From Knoellia sp. p5-6-4 (GTDB taxonomy: Bacteria; Actinomycetota; Actinomycetes; Actinomycetales; Dermatophilaceae), in contig NZ_JARGZF010000002.1 in the NCBI RefSeq assembly GCF_029222705.1, positions 1,116,001-1,180,000 of the forward strand: a DNA stretch of 64,000 nucleotides, given 5' to 3'. Below are positions 1 through 9,142 of the stretch, one piece after another. Made by a program: the position numbers and the translations under genes. The notes beneath the pieces are model-generated. The model did no database searches. It saw only the letters and a program-made list of their open reading frames with translations, and was not told the DNA's origin. Each line of letters opens with the position of its first letter. The stretch's first letter is position 1.

Positions 1-873
1 GTCGAGGCCCTCGCCGAGGTGGCCGACCGTGCCCTCAGCGTGCTCATGGCCCCACGTGAGGACCTGCCCGACGTGCCGGAGATCCCGAAGGAGCAGCTGG
101 CCGACATCCCTGCCTGGGAGTCGATCACCCGCAGCCGCCGCGAGGACCGGCCCGGCGTGCGCACCCTGCTGCGCCTCGGGGCCACCGACGTGCTGCCGCT
201 GCACGGCACCGGCCAGGGCGAGTACGACCCCGGCATGCTCATGGCGCTGGCCCGCTTCGGCGGTGCCCCCTGCGTCGTGCTCGGCCAGGACCGGCGCGGC
301 CAGACCGTCGAGGACCCGTTGTCCCCCAAGGGACTTCGCGTCGCCCGTCGCGGCATGCGCCTGGCCCACGAGCTCAACCTGCCGCTGGTGAGCGTCATCG
401 ACACCGCCGGTGCGGCGCTCTCCAAGGAGGCCGAGGAGGGTGGCCTGGCCGGTGAGATCGCCCGCTCCCTCGCCGAGCTCGTGACCCTCGACGCCCCCAC
501 CCTGTGTGTGCTGCTCGGCCAGGGCACCGGCGGTGGCGCGCTGGCGGTCATGCCGGCCGACCGCGTGATCTGTGCCCAGCACTCCTGGCTGTCGCCGCTG
601 CCGCCCGAGGGTGCCTCGGCCATCCTCCACCGCGAGACCAGCCGTGCGCCGGAGCTGGCGGCCAGCCAGCGGGTGCGCTCGCTCGACCTGCTCGCCGACG
701 GCATCGTCGACCGCATCGTCGCCGAGCACCCCGATGCGGCTGACGAGCCGGAGCAGTTCTGCCAGCGCATGTCGCAGTCCATCCAGCACGAGCTGGCGAC
801 GCTGGCGCGCATGGACCGGCAGGAGCGCCTGCAGGCCCGGCTCGACCGCTACCGCAGGCTGGGCCAGAACTAG
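1..873 (+). CDS. Acetyl-CoA carboxylase carboxyltransferase (AccA-type C-terminal part), 5'-truncated
   Basis: The reading frame is open from base 1, so the gene starts upstream of the window; 290 codons are visible. The protein has the crotonase fold of biotin-dependent carboxyltransferases and would transfer carboxyl from carboxybiotin to acetyl-CoA to give malonyl-CoA for fatty acid synthesis. The visible part matches the AccA (alpha) half: an ISRxREDRPG-like segment near the start, LVSVIDTAGA, GQGTGGGALAVMPADRV (oxyanion-loop glycines) and LSPLPPEGASAILHRE. A GTG at 19 is internal, not the real start. Actinobacteria often carry a fused AccD-AccA chain and this may be its second half; an acyl-CoA carboxylase beta chain is the alternative. 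The next gene follows after 7 nt. Confidence 0.85.
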   Translation, partial: VEALAEVADRALSVLMAPREDLPDVPEIPKEQLADIPAWESITRSRREDRPGVRTLLRLGATDVLPLHGTGQGEYDPGMLMALARFGGAPCVVLGQDRRGQTVEDPLSPKGLRVARRGMRLAHELNLPLVSVIDTAGAALSKEAEEGGLAGEIARSLAELVTLDAPTLCVLLGQGTGGGALAVMPADRVICAQHSWLSPLPPEGASAILHRETSRAPELAASQRVRSLDLLADGIVDRIVAEHPDAADEPEQFCQRMSQSIQHELATLARMDRQERLQARLDRYRRLGQN

Positions 874-880
874 GACAGCG

Positions 881-1147
881 GTGCCCCCCCTGGGCCCCGC
901 CGAGGGGACCGGCCGGCCCCTCCAACCCGCCCTGGTCGAGCGCTACCGCCTGGCTTGGGCGCTGGCCGACGTCGCCGGCTTCGTCGAGGTCCTGAGGCAC
1001 ACGCCCGAGGAGACGGCCGACACCGCCACGGCGTGGGAGGCGCTGGTCGGCACGCTCGAGGAGCTGGCCGCACGGCATACATCTCCCAACAGCGGGCGGA
1101 TCGTTGGGCACTTGGTGCCAACGCGGCCGGACCCCGAACCTCCCTAG
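881..1147 (+). CDS. Small hypothetical protein downstream of the carboxyltransferase
   Basis: An 88-codon frame starts with GTG 7 nt after the carboxyltransferase stop, with TAGGA six bases ahead as a plausible ribosome site. The middle (ERYRLAWALADVAGFVEVL, then EALVGTLEELA) looks like real amphipathic helices; both ends are rich in proline and glycine. I recognise no family. Position and spacing suggest it is cotranscribed with the carboxyltransferase, perhaps like the small epsilon-type helpers of actinobacterial acyl-CoA carboxylases, but no specific match is visible. It could be a chance frame in high-G+C DNA. Confidence 0.45.
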   Translation: MPPLGPAEGTGRPLQPALVERYRLAWALADVAGFVEVLRHTPEETADTATAWEALVGTLEELAARHTSPNSGRIVGHLVPTRPDPEPP

Positions 1148-1176
1148 GCTCGCGCCCTAGACCAATGGAGGTGGGC

Positions 1177-2166
1177 ATGAGGGTCCTCGTCGCGCTCGGC
1201 GGCAATGCCATGACCGGCCCGGACGGCAGCGCCGCCCCCAAGGAGCAGCGCCACGCCATCGCCCGGGCCATGGAGCACATCGCCGGGCTGGTCGAGGCGG
1301 GTCACGACGTCGTGCTGACCCACGGCAACGGGCCACAGGTCGGCAACCTGCTCGTGAAGAACGAGCTAGCTGCCAGTGTGGTGCCGCCCGTTCCCCTGGA
1401 CTGGTGCGGGGCGCAGACGCAGGGAACCATCGGCTTCACGATCCTCGACACCCTCGAGTGGTCGCTGGGCCAGCGCGGCGTCGACCGCCGCTGTGCCGCC
1501 CTCATCACCCGCACGCTCGTCGACGCCGACGACCCCGGCTTCACCCAGCCCACCAAGCCCATCGGCCGGTTCCTGCCACGCGAGCAGGCCCAGGTGCTCA
1601 TCGACCACGGGCAGACCTGGGAGGACCGCGGCGAGAAGGGCTGGCGCCGGGTCGTCGCCTCCCCCGAGCCCATCGAGGTGCTCGAGACCCACACGCTCCT
1701 CACGCTCATCGACTCCGGCTACGTCGTGGTGGCCGCCGGCGGCGGCGGGATCCCGGTGATCCGCACCGAGGAGGGCAAGGTCCGCGGCGTCGAGGCCGTC
1801 ATCGACAAGGACCTCACCGCCGCCGTGCTCGCCCGCTCGGTGCACGCGGACGTCCTCGTCATCGCCACCGACGTCGAGAACGCCGTCATCGGCTACGGCA
1901 CGCCCGACGCGCGCCCCCTCGGCCGGGTGAGCCTCGCCGAGATGGAGGAGTATGCCGCGCAGGGCCACTTCGCATCCGGCTCCATGGGCCCCAAGGTGGA
2001 GGCGGCGCTGCGGTTCGTCCGCAGCGGCGGGCAGCGCAGCATCATCACCTCGCTCGACCGCATCACCGAGGCCATCGAGACGCCGGGCCAGGTCGGCACC
2101 GTCATCGAGAACGTCCAGCAACAAGCAACGAACCAGAAAGGTGAGTCACGTGCCCGAGCCCATTGA
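1177..2166 (+). CDS. arcC: Carbamate kinase
   Basis: A 329-residue amino acid kinase that interconverts carbamoyl phosphate + ADP and carbamate + ATP. Visible are VALGGNA (residues 5-11), THGNGPQVG (48-56), [11 protein letters not shown] and the [12 protein letters not shown] nucleotide/carbamate-site block. I chose ATG 1177 because GGAGGTG lies four bases before it; the in-frame upstream ATG at 1165 would place that ribosome site inside the gene. A TAGGCT hexamer at 1145-1150 may be the -10 box. The end overlaps the ring-opening amidohydrolase by 17 bp, so the pair is translationally coupled. No arginine deiminase genes are present, so the source of carbamate is more likely degradation of a ureido compound than the arginine pathway (inference). 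Confidence 0.88.
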   Translation: MRVLVALGGNAMTGPDGSAAPKEQRHAIARAMEHIAGLVEAGHDVVLTHGNGPQVGNLLVKNELAASVVPPVPLDWCGAQTQGTIGFTILDTLEWSLGQRGVDRRCAALITRTLVDADDPGFTQPTKPIGRFLPREQAQVLIDHGQTWEDRGEKGWRRVVASPEPIEVLETHTLLTLIDSGYVVVAAGGGGIPVIRTEEGKVRGVEAVIDKDLTAAVLARSVHADVLVIATDVENAVIGYGTPDARPLGRVSLAEMEEYAAQGHFASGSMGPKVEAALRFVRSGGQRSIITSLDRITEAIETPGQVGTVIENVQQQATNQKGESRARAH

Positions 2167-3286
2167 GGTCCGCAAGGTCCCGATCCACAGCGTCGCGGAC
2201 GCCTCCGAGCTCGCCAAGCTCATCGATGACGGCGTCATGGAGGCCAGCCGCGTCATCGCCATCATCGGCAAGACCGAGGGCAACGGCGGCGTCAACGACT
2301 ACACCCGCATCATCGCCGACCGGGCGTTCCGCGAGGTCCTCATCGAGAAGGGCGCCCCGGCCGAGCAGGTCAAGCAGGTGCCGATCGTGTGGTCCGGCGG
2401 CACCGACGGCGTGATCAGCCCCCACGCCACGATCTTCGCCACCGTGCCCGCGGAGAAGGCGGAGCAGTCCGACGATCTGCGCCTCACGGTCGGGTTCGCC
2501 ATGAGCGAGCCGATCAAGCCCGAGGAGATCGGGTACGTCGGCATGGTCAAGAAGGTCGCCGACGGCGTGAAGGTCGCCATGGAGCGGGCCGGCATCACCG
2601 ACCCGGCCGACGTGCACTACGTGCAGACCAAGACCCCGCTGCTCACCATCCACACCATCCGCGACGCCAAGTCCCGCGGCAGGTCAGTGTGGACCGAGCA
2701 CACCCACGAGTCGATGGACCTCTCCAACGGCACCACCGGCCTCGGCATCGCCGTCGCCCTCGGCGAGATCGAGATGCCGGCGGACGAGGACGTCATGCAC
2801 AACCGCGACCTGTACTCCTCGGTCGCGTCCTGCTCCTCGGGCGTCGAGCTCGACCAGGCGCAGATCGTCGTCGTCGGCAACACCCGCGGCATCGGCGGCC
2901 GCTACCGGATCGGCCACTCGGTCATGAAGGACGCCCTCGACCAGGACGGCATCTGGGAGGCCGTCAAGAGTGCGGGCCTCGACCTGCCGGAGCGTCCGCA
3001 CTGGACCGACCTGCAGGGTCGTCTGGTCAATGTCTTCCTCAAGTGCGAGGTCAGCCAGGACGGCACCGTGCACGGCCGCCGCAACGCGATGCTCGACGAC
3101 TCCGACGTGCACTGGCACCGCCAGATCAAGTCCTGCGTCGGTGGCGTCACCGCAGCCGTGACCGGCGACCCTGCCGTCTTCGTCTCGGTCTCCGCCGCCC
3201 ACCAGGGCCCCGACGGCGGCGGCCCCGTGGCCGCGATCGTCGACCTCGGCGAGGGCGAGCCCACCGGCTACCGCTGGAGCCGCTGA
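2150..3286 (+). CDS. Ring-opening amidohydrolase (barbiturase / cyanuric acid amidohydrolase family)
   Basis: A 378-residue member of the AtzD/TrzD/Bar family, which hydrolyses a six-membered cyclic imide (barbiturate to ureidomalonate, or cyanuric acid to carboxybiuret). The family has three repeated domains, each giving a Lys and a Ser. Here [13 protein letters not shown] has Lys41, WSGGTDGV has Ser82, [12 protein letters not shown] is the second serine site, and [16 protein letters not shown] is the third. GTG 2150 is the start: AGAAAGGTGAG precedes it, and an earlier start would run deeper into arcC. Chain length and the [12 protein letters not shown] block look more like barbiturase than cyanuric acid hydrolase, but the substrate cannot be settled by eye. 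Overlap with carbamate kinase suggests that carbamate from the ring is used for ATP. Confidence 0.85.
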   Translation: MPEPIEVRKVPIHSVADASELAKLIDDGVMEASRVIAIIGKTEGNGGVNDYTRIIADRAFREVLIEKGAPAEQVKQVPIVWSGGTDGVISPHATIFATVPAEKAEQSDDLRLTVGFAMSEPIKPEEIGYVGMVKKVADGVKVAMERAGITDPADVHYVQTKTPLLTIHTIRDAKSRGRSVWTEHTHESMDLSNGTTGLGIAVALGEIEMPADEDVMHNRDLYSSVASCSSGVELDQAQIVVVGNTRGIGGRYRIGHSVMKDALDQDGIWEAVKSAGLDLPERPHWTDLQGRLVNVFLKCEVSQDGTVHGRRNAMLDDSDVHWHRQIKSCVGGVTAAVTGDPAVFVSVSAAHQGPDGGGPVAAIVDLGEGEPTGYRWSR

Positions 3287-3306
3287 CCCCAGGTCCGACG
3301 CGTCAC

Positions 3307-3356
3307 CGGTTCGGGGTGTTGCCGAGTGCTGTTGCGCTCGGCAACACCCCGAACCG
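3307..3356. terminator. Very strong hairpin, likely intrinsic terminator
   Basis: A perfect 20-bp stem (arms 3307-3326 and 3337-3356) closes a 10-base loop. It lies 20 bp after the amidohydrolase stop and 58 bp before the next gene. There is no T-run, as is common for actinobacterial terminators. The stem is long enough that it might be a mobile or protein-binding palindrome instead. Confidence 0.7.
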
Positions 3357-3414
3357 CGTTGGGGCCCTTGTCCCCGGGACCGCCCCCGGCCCCGCGTGCC
3401 ATGATGCGCGGGTC

Positions 3415-5277
3415 ATGGACACCGAGCTGGTCGAGATCCGCGAGTTCCTGGCGCAGCACGCGCCGTTCGACACGCTGCCCCGCCCGGTGCTCGAGCGCCT
3501 CGTCCCCCGCCTCGAGGTCCGCTACTTCCGCCGCGGGAGCGTGCTGCTCGCGGTCGGGCAGCACACCGACGTCATGTACGTCCTCCGGTCCGGGGCCATC
3601 GACATCAGGGACCGCGACGGCGAGCTCGTCGAGCGCTCGGAGAGCGGCACGTCGTTCGCGATGTCCCCGCTGCTGCAGGAGACGCCCTCGTCCTACGAGT
3701 TCACCGCCATCGAGGACTCGCTCGTGCTGGCCGTGCCCGCCGAGGCGTTCCTCGGGCTGTGCCGCGAGCTCCCGGACTTCAAGGCCTTCTTCGACCGACG
3801 CCACCGCCAGCGGGCCCAGCAGGCGCAGTTCACCGCGCAGATCGCGGGGCGACGCTTCGCAGGGCTTCGGGTCGCGGCCCGCGACCTGGTCGCCCGAGCG
3901 CCCGAGACCGCCGACTCGCACGTGAGCATCCGCGAGGCCGCCGAGACCATGCGCAGCCGTGGTGTGTCGTCGCTGTTGGTCGTCCACGGCGGCCGGCTGG
4001 TCGGCATCGTCACCGACCGCGACCTGCGCAACCGCGTGCTGGCCGACGGCCGCGACCCCTCCTCTCCCGTGGCGTCGGTGATGACGACGGAGCCCGTGAC
4101 CGCCTCGCCCGACGACCTCGCCTTCGAGGTGCTGATGGAGATGGTGGCGCGCAACATCCACCACGTCCCCGTCGTCGACGACGGCAAGCTCGTCGGCATC
4201 GTGACCAGCACCGACCTGATCAGGCTCGAGCAGGCCAACCCCATCTACCTCGTGGGCGACCTCCGCAAGGCGAGCAGCGCCGAGGAGGTCGCCAGGCTGA
4301 GCGCCAGGCTGCCGCAGGTCGTGCAGCAGCTGGTCGAGCAGGACGCCTCCGCCGACGACGTGGGCCGGGTGGCCACCGCCGTCGGGGACGCCACCGGCCG
4401 CCGCCTGCTCGACCTCGCCCTTGCGGGCCTCGGCCCCGCCCCCGTCCCCTGGTGCTGGGTTGCGCTCGGGTCGCAGGCCCGCCACGAGCAGGGCCTGGCC
4501 AGCGACCAGGACAACGCCCTCCTGCTCTCGGACGAGGCCACGCCCGACGACGCGGCCTGGTTCGAGGCCCTCGCCCGGAGGGTCAGCGACGACCTCGCCG
4601 CCTGCGGCTACACCTACTGCACCGGTGGTGTGATGGCCACCAACGCGAAGTGGCGCCAGCCCCTGGGCCAGTGGAAGCGCACCTTCGCCGGCTGGATGAC
4701 GACGCCGCACCCTGACGCGGTGCTCGCCGGCAGCATCTTCTTCGACATCCGCCCCCTCCACGGCGCCGCTGAGCTGTTCACCGACCTGCAGGACCACGTG
4801 CTCGCCCAGGCGCCCCACCGGTCGACCTTCCTGGCCCACCTCGCCAAGCACGCGGTCTCCAACCACCCGCCGATCGGCTTCTTCCGCGGATTCGTGCTCG
4901 AGGGGGCGGGTGAGCACGTCGACACGCTCAACCTCAAGCGCAAGGGCCTCGGGCTCATCGTCGACCTCGCCCGGGTCCACGCCCTCGCCGTGGGCACGCC
5001 GCACGTCAGCACCCTCGCCCGGCTGCGGGCGGTCACGAGCGCCGGCCGGCTCAGCGCCGAGGCGGCGGCCGACCTGGCCGGTGCCATGGAGTTCCTGGGC
5101 CAGGTGCGGCTGCGCCACCAGGCGAACCAGGTGAGGGCCGGGCGGGCACCCGACAACTACGTGGGTCCCGACGAGCTCAGCGCGTTCGACAAGCGCCACC
5201 TGCGTGACGCCTTCCAGGTCGTCAAGCAGGGGCAGGCCGTCCTGGCCCGCACCTACCCGCTGCACTACCTGTCATGA
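3415..5277 (+). CDS. cNMP-binding / CBS-pair / DUF294 nucleotidyltransferase-like protein
   Basis: A 620-residue cytosolic protein in four parts: a cyclic-nucleotide-binding-like beta barrel (about 10-110), two CBS repeats (about 150-265: LLVVHGGRLVGIVTDRDL and VPVVDDGKLVGIVTSTDLI), a DUF294 nucleotidyltransferase-like domain with GSQARHEQGLASDQDNALL (about 350), and a C-terminal DUF294_C substrate-binding helical region. The GSxxRxE...SDxD signature is that of GlnD-type enzymes, so the family may modify a protein or a nucleotide; the true substrate is unknown. ATG 3415 fits the fold; the ribosome site is weak. It overlaps the exonuclease gene by 4 bp (ATGA), a pairing seen in many bacteria. 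Ligands of the cNMP and CBS modules cannot be told from sequence. Confidence 0.85.
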   Translation: MDTELVEIREFLAQHAPFDTLPRPVLERLVPRLEVRYFRRGSVLLAVGQHTDVMYVLRSGAIDIRDRDGELVERSESGTSFAMSPLLQETPSSYEFTAIEDSLVLAVPAEAFLGLCRELPDFKAFFDRRHRQRAQQAQFTAQIAGRRFAGLRVAARDLVARAPETADSHVSIREAAETMRSRGVSSLLVVHGGRLVGIVTDRDLRNRVLADGRDPSSPVASVMTTEPVTASPDDLAFEVLMEMVARNIHHVPVVDDGKLVGIVTSTDLIRLEQANPIYLVGDLRKASSAEEVARLSARLPQVVQQLVEQDASADDVGRVATAVGDATGRRLLDLALAGLGPAPVPWCWVALGSQARHEQGLASDQDNALLLSDEATPDDAAWFEALARRVSDDLAACGYTYCTGGVMATNAKWRQPLGQWKRTFAGWMTTPHPDAVLAGSIFFDIRPLHGAAELFTDLQDHVLAQAPHRSTFLAHLAKHAVSNHPPIGFFRGFVLEGAGEHVDTLNLKRKGLGLIVDLARVHALAVGTPHVSTLARLRAVTSAGRLSAEAAADLAGAMEFLGQVRLRHQANQVRAGRAPDNYVGPDELSAFDKRHLRDAFQVVKQGQAVLARTYPLHYLS

Positions 5278-5957
5278 TCCTGCGCAGCTCCCCGGACCGG
5301 CGTCGCGCCCGGCAGCTGGCGGCCGGTCCCCAGGGGGCGCTGCGCGACTACCTCGCCCAGCCGTTCCCCCCGTCGGGCACGGACCACACGAGCCTGCGCC
5401 TGCTGGCGGTCGACCTCGAGACGACCGGTCTCGACCCCGACCACGACCGCATCGTCAGCATCGGGTTCGTGCCCGTCGACGGCACCAGCATCGTGCTGTC
5501 GGGTGCCGGGCAGCTCGTCGTGCGGGGCACCACGAGCGTGGGCCAGAGCGCGACGGTCCACGGCCTCACCGACGACCGGGTCGCCGCCGGGCTCGACCTG
5601 CCCGCCGCCCTCGACGCCCTGCTCGGGGCGCTCGCCGGGCGGGTGCTGCTGGCCCACCACGCGGCGATCGAGCAGGGGTTCCTCGACGTCGCCTGTCGGC
5701 GGGTGCACGGACAGCACCTGCCCTCCGTCGCCGTCGACACGATGGCGCTCGAGCACCGGCTGCTGACCACGGGGTGGACCCAGGAGCCTGCTGCGGGGAG
5801 CCTGCGACTGGCTGCCGCCCGCGCCCGGCACGGGCTGCCCCGCTACCGGGCGCACGACGCCCTCACCGACGCGCTGGCCTGCGCCGAGCTCTACCTCGCG
5901 CAGGTCGCCGAGATCGGCCGCGGCCGGCCGGTCACCCTGCGCCAGCTCACCCGCTGA
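5274..5957 (+). CDS. DEDDh 3'-5' exonuclease (DnaQ/epsilon-like)
   Basis: A 227-residue exonuclease of the DNA polymerase III epsilon superfamily. The motifs are in order: AVDLETTGLD (Exo I Asp and Glu, about 44-52), HHAAIEQGFLD (Exo II Asp, about 125-135) and HDALTDALA (Exo III His-x4-Asp, about 190). It would cut 3' ends of DNA or RNA with two metal ions. The ATG overlaps the stop of the DUF294 gene (ATGA), so translation is coupled and the two products probably act together. A dedicated DNA polymerase epsilon role is unlikely because it stands alone. Confidence 0.85.
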   Translation: MILRSSPDRRRARQLAAGPQGALRDYLAQPFPPSGTDHTSLRLLAVDLETTGLDPDHDRIVSIGFVPVDGTSIVLSGAGQLVVRGTTSVGQSATVHGLTDDRVAAGLDLPAALDALLGALAGRVLLAHHAAIEQGFLDVACRRVHGQHLPSVAVDTMALEHRLLTTGWTQEPAAGSLRLAAARARHGLPRYRAHDALTDALACAELYLAQVAEIGRGRPVTLRQLTR

Positions 5958-5962
5958 GGACG

Positions 5963-7567
5963 TCAGTGCGCGAAGTGCCGCGTCCCGGTGAAGTACATCG
6001 TGACGCCGGCGGCCGTCGCCGCGTCGACGACCTCCTGGTCGCGCATCGAGCCACCCGGCGCCACGACCGCGCGCACGCCCGCGTCGAGCAGCACCTGCAG
6101 GCCGTCGGCGAAGGGGAAGAACGCGTCGGAGGCCGCCACCGACCCGCTGGCCCGCTCCGCCCCCGCCCGTGAGACGGCGAGGTGGCAGGAGTCGACCCGG
6201 TTGACCTGGCCCATGCCGACGCCGACGGAGGCGCCGTCCTTGGCGAGCAGGATCGCGTTGGACTTCACCGCGCGGATCGCCTTCCAGGCGAACGCGAGGT
6301 CGGCCAGAGTGGCTTCGTCGGCCGCCTCGCCCGACACCAGCGTCCAGCGCGACGGGTCGTCGCCGCCGCCCTCGACCTCGGCCTCGACGGTGTCGCGCGC
6401 CTGCATGAGCAGCCCGCCGGAGATGGGGCGGATCTCAGCCCCCTCCCGGACCGGTGGGGCACATGTGAGCAGCCGGATGTTCTTCTTGCCCTTGAGGATC
6501 TCGAGCGCGTCGTCGTCGAACGCAGGCGCCACGACGACCTCGGTGAAGACGTCCTTGACGGCCTCGGCCATCGCGGCGTTCACCGGCCGGTTCGCCGCGA
6601 TGATCCCGCCGAACGCCGAGACCGGGTCACACGCATGGGCCTTGGCGTGGGCGACGTCGATGGACCCGCCCACCGCGATGCCGCAGGGGTTGGCGTGCTT
6701 GATGATCGCCACCGTCGGCTGGTCGCCGTGGTCGTAGGCCGCGCGCACCGCGGCGTCGGCGTCGACGTAGTTGTTGTAGGACATCTCCTTGCCGTGCAGC
6801 TGCTCCGCCTGCGCCAGCCCCGGCTGCGGGACGAACCCGGAGGTGTAGAGCGCCGCCCGCTGGTGCGGGTTCTCGCCGTAGCGCAGCACCGCGGCCTTCT
6901 CCCACGTCGCCCCGACCCAGGCCGGGAAGCCGCTGCCGTCGGAGGTGTCGGTGACGACGTTGCCCATCCACGAGGCCACGTTCACGTCGTAGGTCGCCGT
7001 GTGCACGAAGGCCTCGGCCGCGAGCCGCTGCCGCTGCGCGAGGGTGAACCCGCCGCCGCGCACCGCCTCCAGCACCGAGCCGTATGCCGTGGGGCTGGTG
7101 ACGATGGCGACGGTGGCGTGGTTCTTGGCTGCCGCCCGCACCATCGTGGGGCCGCCGATGTCGATCTGCTCGACGCAGTCGTCCTGCGAGGCGCCGGAGG
7201 CCACGGTGTCGGTGAACGGGTAGAGGTTGACCACGACGAGGTCGAAGCCCTCGACCCCGAGCTCCTCGAGCTGGCGCACGTGGTCGGGGTTGCGGGTGTC
7301 GGCGAGGATGCCCGCGTGCACGCGCGGGTGCAAGGTCTTGACCCGGCCGTCGAGGCACTCGGGGAAGCCGGTCAGCTCCTCCACGGGCGTGACGGGCACC
7401 CCGGCCGAGGCGATGCGCTGCGCGGTCGAGCCGGTCGAGACGATGGCGACGCCGGCTTCGTGCAGCCCGGCGGCCAGCTCGTCGAGGCCGGTCTTGTCGT
7501 AGACGGAGACCAGGGCCCGCCTGATCGGTCGGCGCTCCACGGGCGACGGTGCGGTCTGCTCGCTCAC
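5963..7567 (-). CDS. purH: Bifunctional AICAR transformylase / IMP cyclohydrolase
   Basis: A 534-residue enzyme catalysing the last two steps of IMP synthesis. The N-terminal MGS-like cyclohydrolase domain (about 15-210) has [15 protein letters not shown] and VNLYPF; the C-terminal AICAR transformylase has KHANPCG and RYGENPHQ, and ends TGTRHFAH as in the family. The GTG start at 7567 overlaps the purN stop by 4 bp (GTGA), so translation is coupled. The gene converges on the exonuclease with only 5 bp between stops. Full length, with nothing missing. Confidence 0.97.
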   Translation of the reverse strand: MSEQTAPSPVERRPIRRALVSVYDKTGLDELAAGLHEAGVAIVSTGSTAQRIASAGVPVTPVEELTGFPECLDGRVKTLHPRVHAGILADTRNPDHVRQLEELGVEGFDLVVVNLYPFTDTVASGASQDDCVEQIDIGGPTMVRAAAKNHATVAIVTSPTAYGSVLEAVRGGGFTLAQRQRLAAEAFVHTATYDVNVASWMGNVVTDTSDGSGFPAWVGATWEKAAVLRYGENPHQRAALYTSGFVPQPGLAQAEQLHGKEMSYNNYVDADAAVRAAYDHGDQPTVAIIKHANPCGIAVGGSIDVAHAKAHACDPVSAFGGIIAANRPVNAAMAEAVKDVFTEVVVAPAFDDDALEILKGKKNIRLLTCAPPVREGAEIRPISGGLLMQARDTVEAEVEGGGDDPSRWTLVSGEAADEATLADLAFAWKAIRAVKSNAILLAKDGASVGVGMGQVNRVDSCHLAVSRAGAERASGSVAASDAFFPFADGLQVLLDAGVRAVVAPGGSMRDQEVVDAATAAGVTMYFTGTRHFAH

Positions 7568-8205
7568 GGGATGGTGGCCTTTCGGTCGGTGACGGTGAGT
7601 CCTTCGCGGGCCGCGCGGCCCACGACGTCGACGAGCAGCTGGCGCTCGACGGTCTTGATGCGCTCGTGGAGCGACTCCTCGGTGTCGTCGTCGCGCACGT
7701 CCACGGCGGTCTGCGCGATGACGGGCCCGGTGTCGACGCCGGCGTCGACGACGTGCACGGTGCAGCCGGTCACCTTGGCGCCGTAGGCCAATGCGTCGCG
7801 CACGGCGTGCGCCCCGGGGAACGCCGGCAGCAGGGCCGGGTGGGTGTTGACGACCGTGAACCTGCCGAGCACCGCGGGGCCGAGGAGCCTCATGAAGCCC
7901 GCGGAGACCACGAGCGCCGGCGGGAAGGCGCCGATGGCCTCGGCCAACGCGACGTCCCAGGCGGCGCGGTCGGCGAAGTCGCCCACCCGGCACACGAACG
8001 TCGGTATGCCGGCGCGTTGCGCCCGGTCGAGCCCCGCGATGCCGTCGCGGTCGGCCCCGACGGCGAGGATGCGCACGCCGTAGGCCGGGTCGGCGGCGGC
8101 GTCGATGAGCGCCTGCAGGTTGGTGCCGCTGCCGGAGACGAGGACGACGATGCCGGCGGGCCCGTCGGGGACGGGCGCTGCGGTGGCGGCGTCGGGCGCG
8201 GTCAC
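7564..8205 (-). CDS. purN: Phosphoribosylglycinamide formyltransferase
   Basis: A 213-residue GAR transformylase using 10-formyltetrahydrofolate in purine synthesis. Visible are [13 protein letters not shown] (phosphate loop), the catalytic Asn/His pair in [14 protein letters not shown] and the Asp in [10 protein letters not shown]. The GTG start at 8205 has no Shine-Dalgarno but lies six bases after TAGGGT, so a leaderless mRNA is likely. It is the first gene of purN-purH. Confidence 0.96.
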   Translation of the reverse strand: MTAPDAATAAPVPDGPAGIVVLVSGSGTNLQALIDAAADPAYGVRILAVGADRDGIAGLDRAQRAGIPTFVCRVGDFADRAAWDVALAEAIGAFPPALVVSAGFMRLLGPAVLGRFTVVNTHPALLPAFPGAHAVRDALAYGAKVTGCTVHVVDAGVDTGPVIAQTAVDVRDDDTEESLHERIKTVERQLLVDVVGRAAREGLTVTDRKATIP

Positions 8206-8211
8206 GCTGCG

Positions 8212-8217
8212 ACCCTA
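8212..8217 (-). promoter_or_regulatory. -10 box (TAGGGT) of purNH
   Basis: TANNNT hexamer six bases before the purN GTG on the minus strand; transcription would start at or next to the start codon. Confidence 0.5.
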
Positions 8218-8245
8218 GCGCCAAGCCGAGTCACCGCCGCCGCCG

Positions 8246-8276
8246 CGTCCACCCACCGGCACCGGGTGGGCGGACG
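8246..8276. terminator. Imperfect hairpin after the lipoprotein hydrolase gene
   Basis: CGTCC/GGACG plus a CCCACC/GGGTGG stem with one mismatch. It lies downstream of the minus-strand hydrolase and upstream of purN, so it probably separates the two units. Confidence 0.45.
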
Positions 8277-8313
8277 GGCTCCGGCAGCTCGCGCAGCCAG
8301 CGCCGTCCGCGGC

Positions 8314-9123
8314 TCACGAGGAGGAGTAGTCGCCCTTGATCCAGGACAGCACGTCGATGGCCAACGGTGTCCACACCGGCTCGGTGAGCGGTCCGTCGTT
8401 GAGCATGGTCCAGCCGTGCCCACCCGGCGCCGAGACGAACCGCTTGTGTCGGGCCGGCGCGCTCTCCACGGCGGCCTGCAGCGTCGGTGGGTCCATCTCG
8501 CGATCCCTGGCTGCCACGGCGAGCAGCAGCGGCACGGTGGTCAGCCGGGCCGCCTCGACGGCCGACAGCACCCCCGGCCAGGTCGCCGGCCCGGAGAGGT
8601 CGACCACGGCATCCGCTCCAGCCCGCTCCCCGACACCGAGCGCGATGGCGCCTCCCATGGAGGCCCCGACCAGCGTGACCCGCCGGGCGCCGGCGTCTCG
8701 CGTCCAGTCGACGAGCAGGCGCACCTGGGCCTCGAGGTCCGCGGCGAAGGGCCCCTTGCACGCGGAACGTCCCCAGCCGCACAGGTCGACGAGCACGACC
8801 CTCACCCCCTGGGCCGCGGCCCACTCGGCATACGTGGCGAAGCCGCAGAAACCCGACCTCGAGGTCTGGTGCAGGAAGACCGCAGCGTCGGCCCCCTCCC
8901 CCAGCACCGCGCCGGCCATCGTGCTGCCGTCGGGCCCGGCGAAGGACGTCAGGCCGCCCTCGACGGGCACCAGGCACCGCTCCTCGATGCTCGTCGGCGT
9001 GGTGATCGGCAGGGGCTGGGGCGTCCGGGACGGCGCGGCGCCACCAGCGCCCTGTCCGTCCCCACAGGCAGCCAGCACCAGTGCCAGCGCCACCGCAACT
9101 GCTCCCCCCACAGCTCTTCTCAT
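8314..9123 (-). CDS. Lipoprotein alpha/beta hydrolase
   Basis: A 269-residue exported lipoprotein. It has an n-region MRR, a hydrophobic stretch and lipobox VLAAC (Cys20), then a proline/threonine linker and an alpha/beta-hydrolase domain. The nucleophile elbow is VGASMGG, the acid is likely in AARDREMD, and the histidine is in GGHGW. Substrate unknown; the dienelactone-hydrolase/esterase shape is general. The ATG is 16 bp from the ATG of a divergent PadR regulator, and the shared operator covers both starts, so this gene is probably the regulator's target. Confidence 0.8.
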   Translation of the reverse strand: MRRAVGGAVAVALALVLAACGDGQGAGGAAPSRTPQPLPITTPTSIEERCLVPVEGGLTSFAGPDGSTMAGAVLGEGADAAVFLHQTSRSGFCGFATYAEWAAAQGVRVVLVDLCGWGRSACKGPFAADLEAQVRLLVDWTRDAGARRVTLVGASMGGAIALGVGERAGADAVVDLSGPATWPGVLSAVEAARLTTVPLLLAVAARDREMDPPTLQAAVESAPARHKRFVSAPGGHGWTMLNDGPLTEPVWTPLAIDVLSWIKGDYSSS

Positions 9124-9142
9124 ATGTCAAGATTGACATATG
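9121..9142. promoter_or_regulatory. PadR operator between divergent starts
   Basis: A perfect inverted repeat of two 10-bp arms (CATATGTCAA and TTGACATATG) around a 2-bp centre. Inside it is ATGT-N8-ACAT, the consensus for PadR-family operators. The repeat begins and ends on the start codons of the hydrolase (minus) and padR (plus). Weak -10 hexamers CAATCT (minus) and CAAGAT (plus) lie within it, so binding would block both leaderless promoters. Confidence 0.85.
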
